Shown here: positions 7,969-15,116 of the stretch, piece after piece
Layout of the letters: every line of letters begins with the position of its first letter
Numbering within the stretch: the first letter of the stretch is position 1
From: Microbacterium sp.
GTDB lineage: Bacteria; Actinomycetota; Actinomycetes; Actinomycetales; Microbacteriaceae
DNA: 64,000 nt
Assembly: GCF_031178445.1 (NCBI RefSeq)
Contig: NZ_JAPSIY010000006.1
Span: forward strand, 171,348 to 235,347
Direction: 5' to 3'
Notes under the pieces: generated by a model
What the model was told of the DNA's origin: nothing
Seen by the model: only the letters and a program-made list of their open reading frames with translations
Database searches by the model: none
Position numbers and translations under genes: made by a program

Positions 7969-9909
7969 ATGGAGCACGACCTCGCAGACGGAGCGTCCGC
8001 ACGCCGGTACTGGATGCAGACGGCCGACCGGTGGCTCCGCGCCGTGCGCGAGCACGGCGCGGATGACCCTGCCGGGGTCGTGCTCCCCGGCAGGGTGACC
8101 GGCGACGGCATCCGTCGCGAGTCGATGGAGACCATCGGCCGCAGTTTCCTGCTCGCCTCCTCGCGCATCGCCGGCTCACCGGCCGGCGATGCCGAGGCGG
8201 ACGCGCTCATCGAGTTCTACGCGCAGGCCGTCGTCGACGGCACTGATCCGGAGCATCCGTCGCGCTGGCCGAGAGGAGTGACGTGCCGTCCGCCGCTCAC
8301 CGGCATCACCAACTCGATCGTCGAGGCGGCCAACCTGTCGTTCGGGCTGTACATCGCGGGCGACCGCTTCTGGTCGCGGCTCGGCACGCGCGAGCAGGAT
8401 CAGGTGCTCGCCTGGCTGCGTCACCACGCTCTGTGCGGGGTGTGGCAGAACAACTGGCAGCTGTTCCCCGCCATGGCGGAGGCGTTCATCCGTCACCGCG
8501 GCGGCGATGCGTCGGGGCTGCACGGCGAACGCAACGTCGCGCGCGTGGAGGGCTGGTACCTCGGCGACGGCTGGTACACCGACGGTCCGTCGCACGCGAT
8601 CGACTACTACAACGCGTGGGCCATCCACCCCTATCTCTGGGCGTGGTACCGCATGACCGACCGCGTGCGGACGGCTGACGGGCAGCGGCATCTCGAGCGG
8701 CTGGCGGCGTTCGTCGAGACGCTTCCGGCGTTCGTCGCCGACGACGGGTCGCTGATGCACTTCGGTCGCTCGCTGACCTACCGCACCGCTGCCCTCACGC
8801 CACTGTGGTGCGCGGAGATCTCCGGCGTAGGTCCGCTGGCCCCGGCGCGCACCCGGCGCATCGCCACGTCGGTGCTCGACCGGTTCGTCCGTGGTGGTGT
8901 CGGCGACGACGGGCAACTGCACCTCGGCTGGTACGACGAGTACCTGCCCGCGATGCAGGACTACAGCGGGTTCGGCTCGCCCTACCTCGCCGGCATCGGG
9001 TTCCTCGGGCTCTCGCTCGGCGAGGAGCATCCCGTCTGGTCCTCTCCCGCCGAAGCCCAGGGACCGCGTGCAGCGTTCACGCGCGCCATCGAGCCCGCCG
9101 GCATCACGCTCAGCTCGGCTGGTGAGGGATCGCCCGTCGTGCTCGTGAACCACGGCAGTGACCACACCGATCTGCCGGTGCAGCACCACGGCATCCGCGA
9201 CACCGACGACCCGCACTACGCATCGTTCGCGTACTCGACCCATACCGCTCCCGAAGTCGGCGACGGCTGGATCGAGGCGGTCGACGGTCATGTCTCGCTG
9301 TTCGACGAGGAAGGTCGTGCCAGCCGCCGGGTGATGCTGCGCGGCACCGCGGCCGACGGCCCCATGAGCGCGTCGGTGCACTGTCCGCAGATCGATCGGA
9401 AGCTGCTTCCCGGCGCCTGGATAGTCACGGCATCGGTGGTGCACAGAGGCACCGAGGTGCGCGCGCACCTGGTCACCGCACCCGTCACGCATGACCGCAT
9501 CCGCGAAGGCGCCTTCGCGCTCGCCGGAGCATCGGCGCTCTCGACCGCAGTCGAGGGACCGCAGGCGTCCGTATCGAACGGTGAGCACCGCGTGGTGCTG
9601 ACAGGACTGCACGGCTGGGACGCCGGCGGCGTCGTCGCCCACCGCGGAACCAACGCGATGGGGGAGCACTCCGCGATCCCGACCCTCACCGCCTCGCGCG
9701 AGGCCGAGCAGACCGTGCATGTCGCCGTGCACCAGCTGCTGCGCGCCGACGAAGATCCGGTCGCGGCGATCGAAGCGCTCCGGGTGTACGTCGACGGCAC
9801 GACCCTGCGCGTCGAATGGCCGGACGATCAGCTCGACGTCGAACTCGATCTGTGCACCGTCGTCGAATGGGACGGTCAGCCCGGCAAACCGGGTGGCGTG
9901 CGCGTCTGA
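7969..9909 (+). CDS. DUF2264 domain protein
   Basis: A 646-residue protein recognised as a DUF2264 family member from its N-terminal half (RYWMQTADRWLRAVREHGAD; NNWQLFPAMAEAFIRHRGG; DGWYTDGPSHAIDYYNAWAI). It has no signal peptide, so it should be cytoplasmic. The helical N-terminal part with conserved Trp, Tyr and Asp residues resembles an (alpha/alpha) toroid of the kind found in glycoside hydrolases and polysaccharide lyases, while the C-terminal part is beta-rich. The start lies 3 bp after the binding-protein stop, so the two are in one operon. It probably acts on the imported oligosaccharide, but the reaction is not established. Confidence 0.8.
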   Translation: MEHDLADGASARRYWMQTADRWLRAVREHGADDPAGVVLPGRVTGDGIRRESMETIGRSFLLASSRIAGSPAGDAEADALIEFYAQAVVDGTDPEHPSRWPRGVTCRPPLTGITNSIVEAANLSFGLYIAGDRFWSRLGTREQDQVLAWLRHHALCGVWQNNWQLFPAMAEAFIRHRGGDASGLHGERNVARVEGWYLGDGWYTDGPSHAIDYYNAWAIHPYLWAWYRMTDRVRTADGQRHLERLAAFVETLPAFVADDGSLMHFGRSLTYRTAALTPLWCAEISGVGPLAPARTRRIATSVLDRFVRGGVGDDGQLHLGWYDEYLPAMQDYSGFGSPYLAGIGFLGLSLGEEHPVWSSPAEAQGPRAAFTRAIEPAGITLSSAGEGSPVVLVNHGSDHTDLPVQHHGIRDTDDPHYASFAYSTHTAPEVGDGWIEAVDGHVSLFDEEGRASRRVMLRGTAADGPMSASVHCPQIDRKLLPGAWIVTASVVHRGTEVRAHLVTAPVTHDRIREGAFALAGASALSTAVEGPQASVSNGEHRVVLTGLHGWDAGGVVAHRGTNAMGEHSAIPTLTASREAEQTVHVAVHQLLRADEDPVAAIEALRVYVDGTTLRVEWPDDQLDVELDLCTVVEWDGQPGKPGGVRV

Positions 9910-9941
9910 GGCGTGGGGGCCAGCGTCTGGGGCGCGGGCTC

Positions 9942-9975
9942 CAGTAGTGGGTGGGCTGGTGCCCGCCCACTACTG
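9942..9975. terminator. Convergent hairpin overlapping the fucosidase stop codon
   Basis: Arms 9942-9956 and 9961-9975 form a 15-bp stem with one G-U type pair and a TGGT loop. No U-tract follows. It lies between the convergent DUF2264 and fucosidase genes, and the right arm contains the fucosidase stop codon, so it can serve both directions. Confidence 0.65.
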
Positions 9976-11421
9976 CCAGGCGTCGATGCGCTCCGCTTTC
10001 GCCGGGCCCGCGCCCGTCTCGCCGAGAATCAGCTCGATGACGAATGCCCTGGGCGCACTGAAGTCGGCGGGGATGACCACGTCGCAGTACACCGCGGCAT
10101 CGAGGTCGTACCCGATGTCGGTGATCCGCGTCTCCAGCGCGCGGCCGGTCTCGAGCATCCGGGCGGCGACGGGAAGGCGATCGCCGTCGGCCGGGAATCG
10201 CAGCCGCGCGATCCCGTTGACCGGCCTGTTCACGACGGTGAGGAACAGCCGATCGTCGCCGCCGGTGAGCCACCCCATGCCCGTGCGGTCGAGGTCGACG
10301 TGTCCTGCGTCGTAGATCGCGTCGGCGTTCGCCGTCACCCACGCGCCCAGCTGCTCGGCGATCTCGTCCTCATGGGCCGTCATGCGTCCCGATCCGTCCG
10401 GGCCGAAGTTGACGACGAGGTTGCCGCCCATCGAGCGGCACCGCATGAGCAGGTCGATGAGATCGTCGGCGGTCTTCTGGTACTGGCCCGACGTGTCGCG
10501 CAACCAGCCCCAGGCGTTCGGGCCGATGGTCATCACGCCGTCCCAGTCGTTGCCGCCGAGCATCTCGTGGCTCGCGGGGAGCTTCCGCTCCCAGCCCTGC
10601 TCGTAGTCGCCCAGCAGGGCGCCGTTGGAGTCGAAGTGCCGCGAGCCGTGTTCGTCGTTGCGGAATCGCGAGCCGATGATCAGGCCCGGCCGCTTCTCTC
10701 GCAGCTCCTGCTCGAGCCGGTGGGTGAACTCGTGCGACGCCACCCATGACGGGTCCCAGGTGCCGTCGAACCACAGTCCCTTCGTCGCCGGATAGCGCTC
10801 CAGCAGCTCGAGCAGCTGTGCCCGGGTGTACTCGAGGAACTGCTCCCATCCCGCGCGGCCGGCGGCATCCGTCGGGACGGCCGAGGTGTAGCCGGGGTGA
10901 TTCCAATCGAGCACCGAGAAGTACAGGAAGACATCGATGCCCTCGGCCGTGTAGGCGTCGACGACCTCTCCGACCAGGTCGCGCCTGAACGGCGAGTTCG
11001 CGACGGTGTAGCCGGAGTGCTCCGAAGGCCAGAGCGCGAAGCCGTCGTGGTGCTTCGTGGTGAAGATGACGTAGCGGGCGCCCATCTGCTTGGCCTGCCG
11101 CGCCCAGGCACGCGCGTCGAGCTCTGCCGGGTCGAAGCTCTCATTCAGCCGGTCGTAGATCTCGGTCCAGCTCTCCGGCGCCGTCGGGCCACGCCACGCC
11201 CTGATCCACTCCGGCGCCGGCGCCGCTCCGGTGGCGCTGACTCCTTCGTACTCGCCGCCCAGCAGCGAATACAGCCCGAAGTGGATGAACTGCCCCAGCC
11301 CGTACCGGCGGAACCGCTGCATGGGTTCGTCGTCGCGGCGTGCGACGAGAGAGCCGTAGCGCACCGGCAGTGACGCCGGTTCTTTCATGGGCTGGCGGGT
11401 GGTCCACAGGGACGTCGTCAT
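9970..11421 (-). CDS. Alpha-L-fucosidase (GH29)
   Basis: A 483-residue glycoside hydrolase family 29 enzyme that hydrolyses terminal alpha-L-fucose. GH29 landmarks are clear: FGLGIHFG-type sequence GLGQFIHFGLYSLLGGE at the start of the barrel, ARYVIFTTKHHDGFALW, and WFDGTWDPSW, in which Asp219 is the expected catalytic nucleophile. There is no signal peptide, so it should act on imported fucosylated oligosaccharides in the cytoplasm. It is the only gene in its transcript and converges on the DUF2264 gene. A LacI-type operator lies 17 bp upstream of its start, supporting co-regulation with the importer. Confidence 0.93.
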   Translation of the reverse strand: MTTSLWTTRQPMKEPASLPVRYGSLVARRDDEPMQRFRRYGLGQFIHFGLYSLLGGEYEGVSATGAAPAPEWIRAWRGPTAPESWTEIYDRLNESFDPAELDARAWARQAKQMGARYVIFTTKHHDGFALWPSEHSGYTVANSPFRRDLVGEVVDAYTAEGIDVFLYFSVLDWNHPGYTSAVPTDAAGRAGWEQFLEYTRAQLLELLERYPATKGLWFDGTWDPSWVASHEFTHRLEQELREKRPGLIIGSRFRNDEHGSRHFDSNGALLGDYEQGWERKLPASHEMLGGNDWDGVMTIGPNAWGWLRDTSGQYQKTADDLIDLLMRCRSMGGNLVVNFGPDGSGRMTAHEDEIAEQLGAWVTANADAIYDAGHVDLDRTGMGWLTGGDDRLFLTVVNRPVNGIARLRFPADGDRLPVAARMLETGRALETRITDIGYDLDAAVYCDVVIPADFSAPRAFVIELILGETGAGPAKAERIDAWQ

Positions 11422-11437
11422 CGATGCTCCCGACGAT

Positions 11438-11451
11438 AGTAAGCGCTTTCC
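11438..11451. promoter_or_regulatory. LacI-type operator upstream of the fucosidase
   Basis: AGTAAGCGCTTTCC contains the AAGCGCTT palindrome and shares AGTAAGCG with the operator at 4137. It is 17 bp upstream of the fucosidase start, placing it at or just downstream of the promoter. Confidence 0.6.
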
Positions 11452-11517
11452 CTCAGCCTAGCCCGCCGAGTCGCCGGATGGCATCTTCGTGACGGGGCGG
11501 GATAGTCTGGCACCACG

Positions 11518-12897
11518 ATGAGCCTCACTCGCCGCAGCCTTCTGGTCGGCGCCGGAACCGGTGCCGTCGCGGTCCTTCTCGCTGCGTGCACGGGCCAGAC
11601 CGAGCCGAAGCCGCGCCCCACGACGCCGCGGCCGAAGCCCTCAGCCCCGGCGGGCGTTCCGCGCCCGAAGGGCTGGACCAGAAGCGCCTGGTCTACGGAC
11701 CCCTACTCGGCGGGTTCGGTCAGCTACCTCCCGGCGGGGGCGGCGCCTGAGCACCGCGAGGCGCTCGCCGAGAGCCTCGATGGGCGGGTGTTCTTCGCCG
11801 GCGAGGCCACCGACACGTCGCGCCCCGGCACCGTCCTCGGCGCCGTCGATTCCGGGCGCCGCGCCGCCATGGCGGTCATCGCGACCGCGGAAGACGGGGA
11901 GCGCATCGCTGTGATCGGTGCGGGGGCCTCTGGAGCGATCGCCGCCCGCACGATGGCGGATGCCGGGCACGAGCTCACGATCTTCGAGGCCCGCGACCGC
12001 ACCGGCGGCCGGATCCTCAGCGTGTCGGACGACAGCTGGCCCACGCCTCCGCAGCTCGGTGCGTGGCTGGTGGCCGATGCCGACGTCACGGCGCTGCAGG
12101 AGAGACTGATCGACCTCGGAGACGGAAGCATCGTGTTCGACTCGGCGTCGGGCCGTTCACAGGAGGGCGAAGCGCCGAGCATCGACACCGCGCCCGTGCA
12201 GCAGGCGATCGAGCAGGCGAAGGGGTATCCGGCCGACCTTCCGCTGAGCGAGGCGCTGCAGCAGAACGGCGCCGACCCGAGTGATCCGGCTCTTGCGGCG
12301 GCGCTCGCATGGATCGAAGCCACCACGGGGGCCGACGCCTCTCTGGCATCCAGCTGGTACCCGCCTGCCATCGTCCCCGACGCGCTGACGGGGCGGACCG
12401 GAGAGCTCTCGAGCTTCATCGACGACAGGCTGGACGGCCTCGACGTCACGCTAACATCCCCGGTGGTGCGCATCGCCTACGACGACCGCGGGGTGAGCCT
12501 TCGCCTGGGTACGGGTGAGGCGCTGTCGTTCGACCGTGTGGTCGTGTCCGTGCCGCTCGGCGTGCTGCAGCGACAGGGCATCGAGTTCGCCCCTGCGCTC
12601 CCGTTCGCGCAGCGAGGCGCCATCGCCGCTCTCGGCTCTGGTGCGCTGGAGACGATCTGGATGCGCTTCGATGAGCCCTTCTGGGATGCCGAGGCCACCA
12701 TCTGGCACGTCGTCGGGGGTGACGGACTCATCCGCACCTGGCTCAACCTCGAGCCCGCCACGGGCGAGCCCGTGCTGGTGGGCCTGGTGGGCGGCGCGGC
12801 GGCCGAACAGTTCGCCGAGCTCAGCGACACGGATGCCGAGACGGCCGCCCTGGCGTCCCTCGCCTACTTCGCTCCGGCGGCGTCGGACGACGCCTGA
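11518..12897 (+). CDS. Exported FAD-dependent amine oxidase, circularly permuted
   Basis: A 459-residue flavin amine oxidase-type protein with an unusual order of parts. It begins with a twin-arginine signal (TRRSLLVGAG) and a lipobox LLAAC (Cys24), then a Pro-rich linker. Residues 55-118 hold the segment that normally ends such enzymes: WSTDPYSAGSVSYLPAGA and RVFFAGEATDTSRPGT followed by VLGAVDSGRRAAM. Only after this comes the segment that normally begins them: the FAD-binding IAVIGAGASG (130-139), Glu157 and RDRTGGRI (159-166). The protein then stops at the point where a canonical enzyme would continue into the DPYS region. The frame is uninterrupted. Predicted to be a membrane-anchored flavoprotein outside the cell. 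A -10 like TAGTCT lies 9 bp before the ATG. Substrate unknown. Confidence 0.85.
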   Translation: MSLTRRSLLVGAGTGAVAVLLAACTGQTEPKPRPTTPRPKPSAPAGVPRPKGWTRSAWSTDPYSAGSVSYLPAGAAPEHREALAESLDGRVFFAGEATDTSRPGTVLGAVDSGRRAAMAVIATAEDGERIAVIGAGASGAIAARTMADAGHELTIFEARDRTGGRILSVSDDSWPTPPQLGAWLVADADVTALQERLIDLGDGSIVFDSASGRSQEGEAPSIDTAPVQQAIEQAKGYPADLPLSEALQQNGADPSDPALAAALAWIEATTGADASLASSWYPPAIVPDALTGRTGELSSFIDDRLDGLDVTLTSPVVRIAYDDRGVSLRLGTGEALSFDRVVVSVPLGVLQRQGIEFAPALPFAQRGAIAALGSGALETIWMRFDEPFWDAEATIWHVVGGDGLIRTWLNLEPATGEPVLVGLVGGAAAEQFAELSDTDAETAALASLAYFAPAASDDA

Positions 12898-13610
12898 GCC
12901 GTGCGGGTTCCTCCGACCGGCCGAGCGGCACCCCCGCGCCGTGCGACGGATGCGGAGGATCTGACTGGGTCGGGCACAGCAGGCGCCGCCGTCGGATGCA
13001 GCCGGCTCAGCGCCACCAGCGCGGAGGCGACCGTCGCGAAGATCGCCAGCGCGATAGCGCAGGTCAGGGCCATCTCGAAGATCCCCGACACCTGCCGGAT
13101 GTCGAGGAAGTAGTACGGGTACCAGCCGATGAGTCCGCCGCGCCAGATCGTGAACACGCCCCACAGCACCGGATACAGCAGCACGAACGGCACGACCCGC
13201 CAGGAGGCGGCCCGCCGCCCTGGTCCGATGACCCAGGCGACGATCGTCCAGGCGGGCAGCACGAAGTGCAACACCACATCCGACCACGGCACCGTGATCG
13301 GGATACCGCGCACACCCGCCTGCCAGACGATCAGCGCGAACGCCAGGCCGGCGGTGATCGTCCAGCTCAGCACCAGCGCCCTGGCTGTGGTCAGCCAGGG
13401 CGGATCCTCTGCGGTGCGCAGAGCGACGACCCCGGCGATGATGGCGAGCACGGCGAAAGCGGTGTTCGACTGGATGGTCAGATAGGCGAAGAAGTTCTGG
13501 CTGGCGAGGGTCTGCGAGCCCATGCCCCAGATCATCCGGTGCACGAGCGCGACGATGCAGACGGTCGCGGTCAGGAGCCGCGACCATCCGAACATGGTTC
13601 TGCTGAGCAC
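12864..13610 (-). CDS. Pr6Pr-family integral membrane protein
   Basis: A 248-residue membrane protein with about six hydrophobic segments (for example LLTATVCIVALVHRMIWG, FFAYLTIQSNTAFAVLAI and WTIVAWVIGP), matching the Pr6Pr/FAR-17a-like family. NFFAYLTIQSN and IGWYPYYFLD are family-type motifs. The C-terminal 45 residues are a hydrophilic cytoplasmic tail. The function of the family in bacteria is not known. The GTG start is preceded by AGGAGG at a normal distance; an internal ATG six codons later is the alternative. Its 3' end overlaps the 3' end of the convergent amine oxidase by 34 bp. Confidence 0.82.
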   Translation of the reverse strand: MLSRTMFGWSRLLTATVCIVALVHRMIWGMGSQTLASQNFFAYLTIQSNTAFAVLAIIAGVVALRTAEDPPWLTTARALVLSWTITAGLAFALIVWQAGVRGIPITVPWSDVVLHFVLPAWTIVAWVIGPGRRAASWRVVPFVLLYPVLWGVFTIWRGGLIGWYPYYFLDIRQVSGIFEMALTCAIALAIFATVASALVALSRLHPTAAPAVPDPVRSSASVARRGGAARPVGGTRTAQASSDAAGAK

Positions 13611-13718
13611 TCGGATGCGTCCTCCTGACCCGTTGCAGCTCCGTTCGCCGGTCAGCCGCTGCGGATGCCGCAGCCGCTGCGTCGAGTCTACGTACCGCGC
13701 CTGCGCGCAGCCCGGAGC

Positions 13719-13724
13719 TAGGGT
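13719..13724 (+). promoter_or_regulatory. -10 box of a leaderless promoter (first fluC)
   Basis: TAGGGT is followed by six bases and then the GTG at 13731, so transcription should start at or next to the start codon. Confidence 0.5.
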
Positions 13725-13730
13725 GAGGGG

Positions 13731-14120
13731 GTGACCTCGCCGATGTCAGCGCGTACCCTGCTGCGCAGAGCGATGCTGGTCTCGGCGGGCGGCGCGCTCG
13801 GCACTGGAGCGCGACTGGCGCTCGGGGTGATCGTGCCCGAATCGGCCGGCATCCCCCTGGCGGTGTTGATCGCGAACGTCGCGGGGGCGCTGTTGCTCGG
13901 GATCCTCGCGTCGCGTCTGCCCGGGTCGTCCGACGCCCGGCTCTTCCTCGGCACGGGTGTGCTGGGCGGTTTCACGACGTACAGCGCGCTCGCCGTGGGC
14001 GCCACGGGGCTGTGGATGCAGACGCCGGCGCTCGCCGCGGGGTACGCGGTCGGCAGCGTGGTGCTCGGGCTCGCCGCCGCGGCGCTGGGGCTCCGGCTCG
14101 GGCGCAGGAGGGTGGCATGA
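13731..14120 (+). CDS. crcB: Fluoride channel FluC/CrcB, subunit 1
   Basis: A 129-residue, four-helix membrane protein of the fluoride exporter family. Family motifs include GGALGTGARLAL, NVAGALLLGI with the pore asparagine, and GVLGGFTTYSALAVG, the FTTYS segment that lines the fluoride path. It is followed by a second crcB gene overlapping by 4 bp (ATGA). Paired genes of this kind in Gram-positive bacteria form heterodimeric dual-topology channels that let toxic fluoride leave the cytoplasm. No fluoride riboswitch could be recognised upstream; the GTG start sits 6 nt after a TAGGGT -10, leaving no room for a leader. Confidence 0.92.
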   Translation: MTSPMSARTLLRRAMLVSAGGALGTGARLALGVIVPESAGIPLAVLIANVAGALLLGILASRLPGSSDARLFLGTGVLGGFTTYSALAVGATGLWMQTPALAAGYAVGSVVLGLAAAALGLRLGRRRVA

Positions 14121-14476
14121 GCCTGATCCTGCTGCTGGTGGCCGCCGCGCTCGGAGGACTCGGGGCGGGCGTGCGCTATCTCGTGGACGTCGCGGTCGCC
14201 CAGGTCGCCGGCGCGCGTTTCCCCTGGGGCGTGATGCTCGTCAACCTGACGGGGTCCTTCGCGCTCGGAGTGATCGTCGGCGCGCTCCCTGGCGCCGCCT
14301 TCGTGCTCGGTGCCGGCTTCCTCGGCGGCTACACGACTTTCAGCACCACCATGCTCGACACGGTCGCTCTATGGCGCGACGGTGAGCGCGCGGCATCCGT
14401 CGCCAACGCGATGGGGATGCTGCTCGCCGGCGTGCTGCTGGCGGCGGCGGGGCTCGCGATCGGAGCCGCGCTGTAG
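14117..14476 (+). CDS. crcB: Fluoride channel FluC/CrcB, subunit 2
   Basis: A 119-residue partner of the preceding protein. It carries GGLGAGVRYLVD, the pore motif NLTGSFALGVIVG and GFLGGYTTFSTTMLD. The ATG at 14117 overlaps the previous stop (ATGA), giving translational coupling and matched amounts of the two subunits, which are expected to lie in opposite membrane orientation. A longer reading frame upstream exists, but it overlaps the first gene entirely and lacks family similarity. Confidence 0.92.
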   Translation: MSLILLLVAAALGGLGAGVRYLVDVAVAQVAGARFPWGVMLVNLTGSFALGVIVGALPGAAFVLGAGFLGGYTTFSTTMLDTVALWRDGERAASVANAMGMLLAGVLLAAAGLAIGAAL

Positions 14477-14510
14477 CGCCGGGCTCCCAGCGCATTCCTA
14501 GGGGGCCGAA

Positions 14511-14524
14511 TGTACAAATGTACA
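14511..14524. promoter_or_regulatory. TetR-type operator candidate (TGTACA inverted pair)
   Basis: TGTACAAATGTACA consists of two TGTACA half-sites separated by 2 bp, a palindrome in all but the centre. It lies 15 bp upstream of the TetR start at 14539 and ahead of the RND gene, a position suited to autoregulation. Confidence 0.55.
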
Positions 14525-14538
14525 GAAGGGGGTGGGGC

Positions 14539-15102
14539 ATGCCGGACGCTGCAGCACGCCGTCGCCGCGACCCCGAGGCGCGTCGCCGCGAGATCGTGAC
14601 CGCAGCGGCAGAGCTGATCGTCGAGGTCGGTGTCGACGCCCTGACCCACCGCATGATCGCGGCGCGCGCCGGTGTGCCTCTGGGGGCGACGACACAGTAC
14701 TTCGCAACGCTCGACGACCTGCGCGCCGACGGCCTGCGCCACCTGGCGGTGGAAGTGGAAGCGCGCATCGACGGCGTCCGCGCCGCCCTCGCGGAACGAG
14801 GCGCGACCCCCGCGGTGCTCACCGAGCTGATCGTCCAGGGCCTCGCCGACGCGCGCGCCATGGAGGCGGACCGCGCGGTCGTGACGGCCGCGATCGACGA
14901 CCCGCAACTGCGAGAGCTGGCACGTCGCTGGTCCACGCAGCTGTCCGCGTTCCTCGCAGAGGAGCACGGCGCAGAACGTGCCAGCGCTGCCGCCGTCTTC
15001 ATCGACGGCGTCCTGTGGCACTCCCGCATCCACGACGAACCGCTTCCCCCCGAACTCATCGAACACGCACTCGCCGCCATCCTCCACGCGCCCGCCACCT
15101 GA
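14539..15102 (+). CDS. TetR/AcrR-family regulator of the adjacent RND transporter
   Basis: A 187-residue TetR regulator. The DNA-binding helices are at about 13-55 (EIVTAAAELIVEVGVDALTH, then MIAARAGVPLGATTQYFATL), followed by a helical ligand domain. The ATG at 14539 is preferred over the upstream ATG at 14518: it has AGAAGGGGG just upstream, and the upstream one lies within the palindrome. It is separated from the RND permease by 14 bp, so the two form an operon, and it probably represses both genes until a pump substrate binds. Confidence 0.9.
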   Translation: MPDAAARRRRDPEARRREIVTAAAELIVEVGVDALTHRMIAARAGVPLGATTQYFATLDDLRADGLRHLAVEVEARIDGVRAALAERGATPAVLTELIVQGLADARAMEADRAVVTAAIDDPQLRELARRWSTQLSAFLAEEHGAERASAAAVFIDGVLWHSRIHDEPLPPELIEHALAAILHAPAT

Positions 15103-15116
15103 TCGAGAGACCGAAC

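Noticed and set aside
13600..13730. Fluoride riboswitch before the fluC pair
   Set aside because: The start codon lies 6 nt after a -10 box, leaving no leader, and no riboswitch-like pairing was seen.
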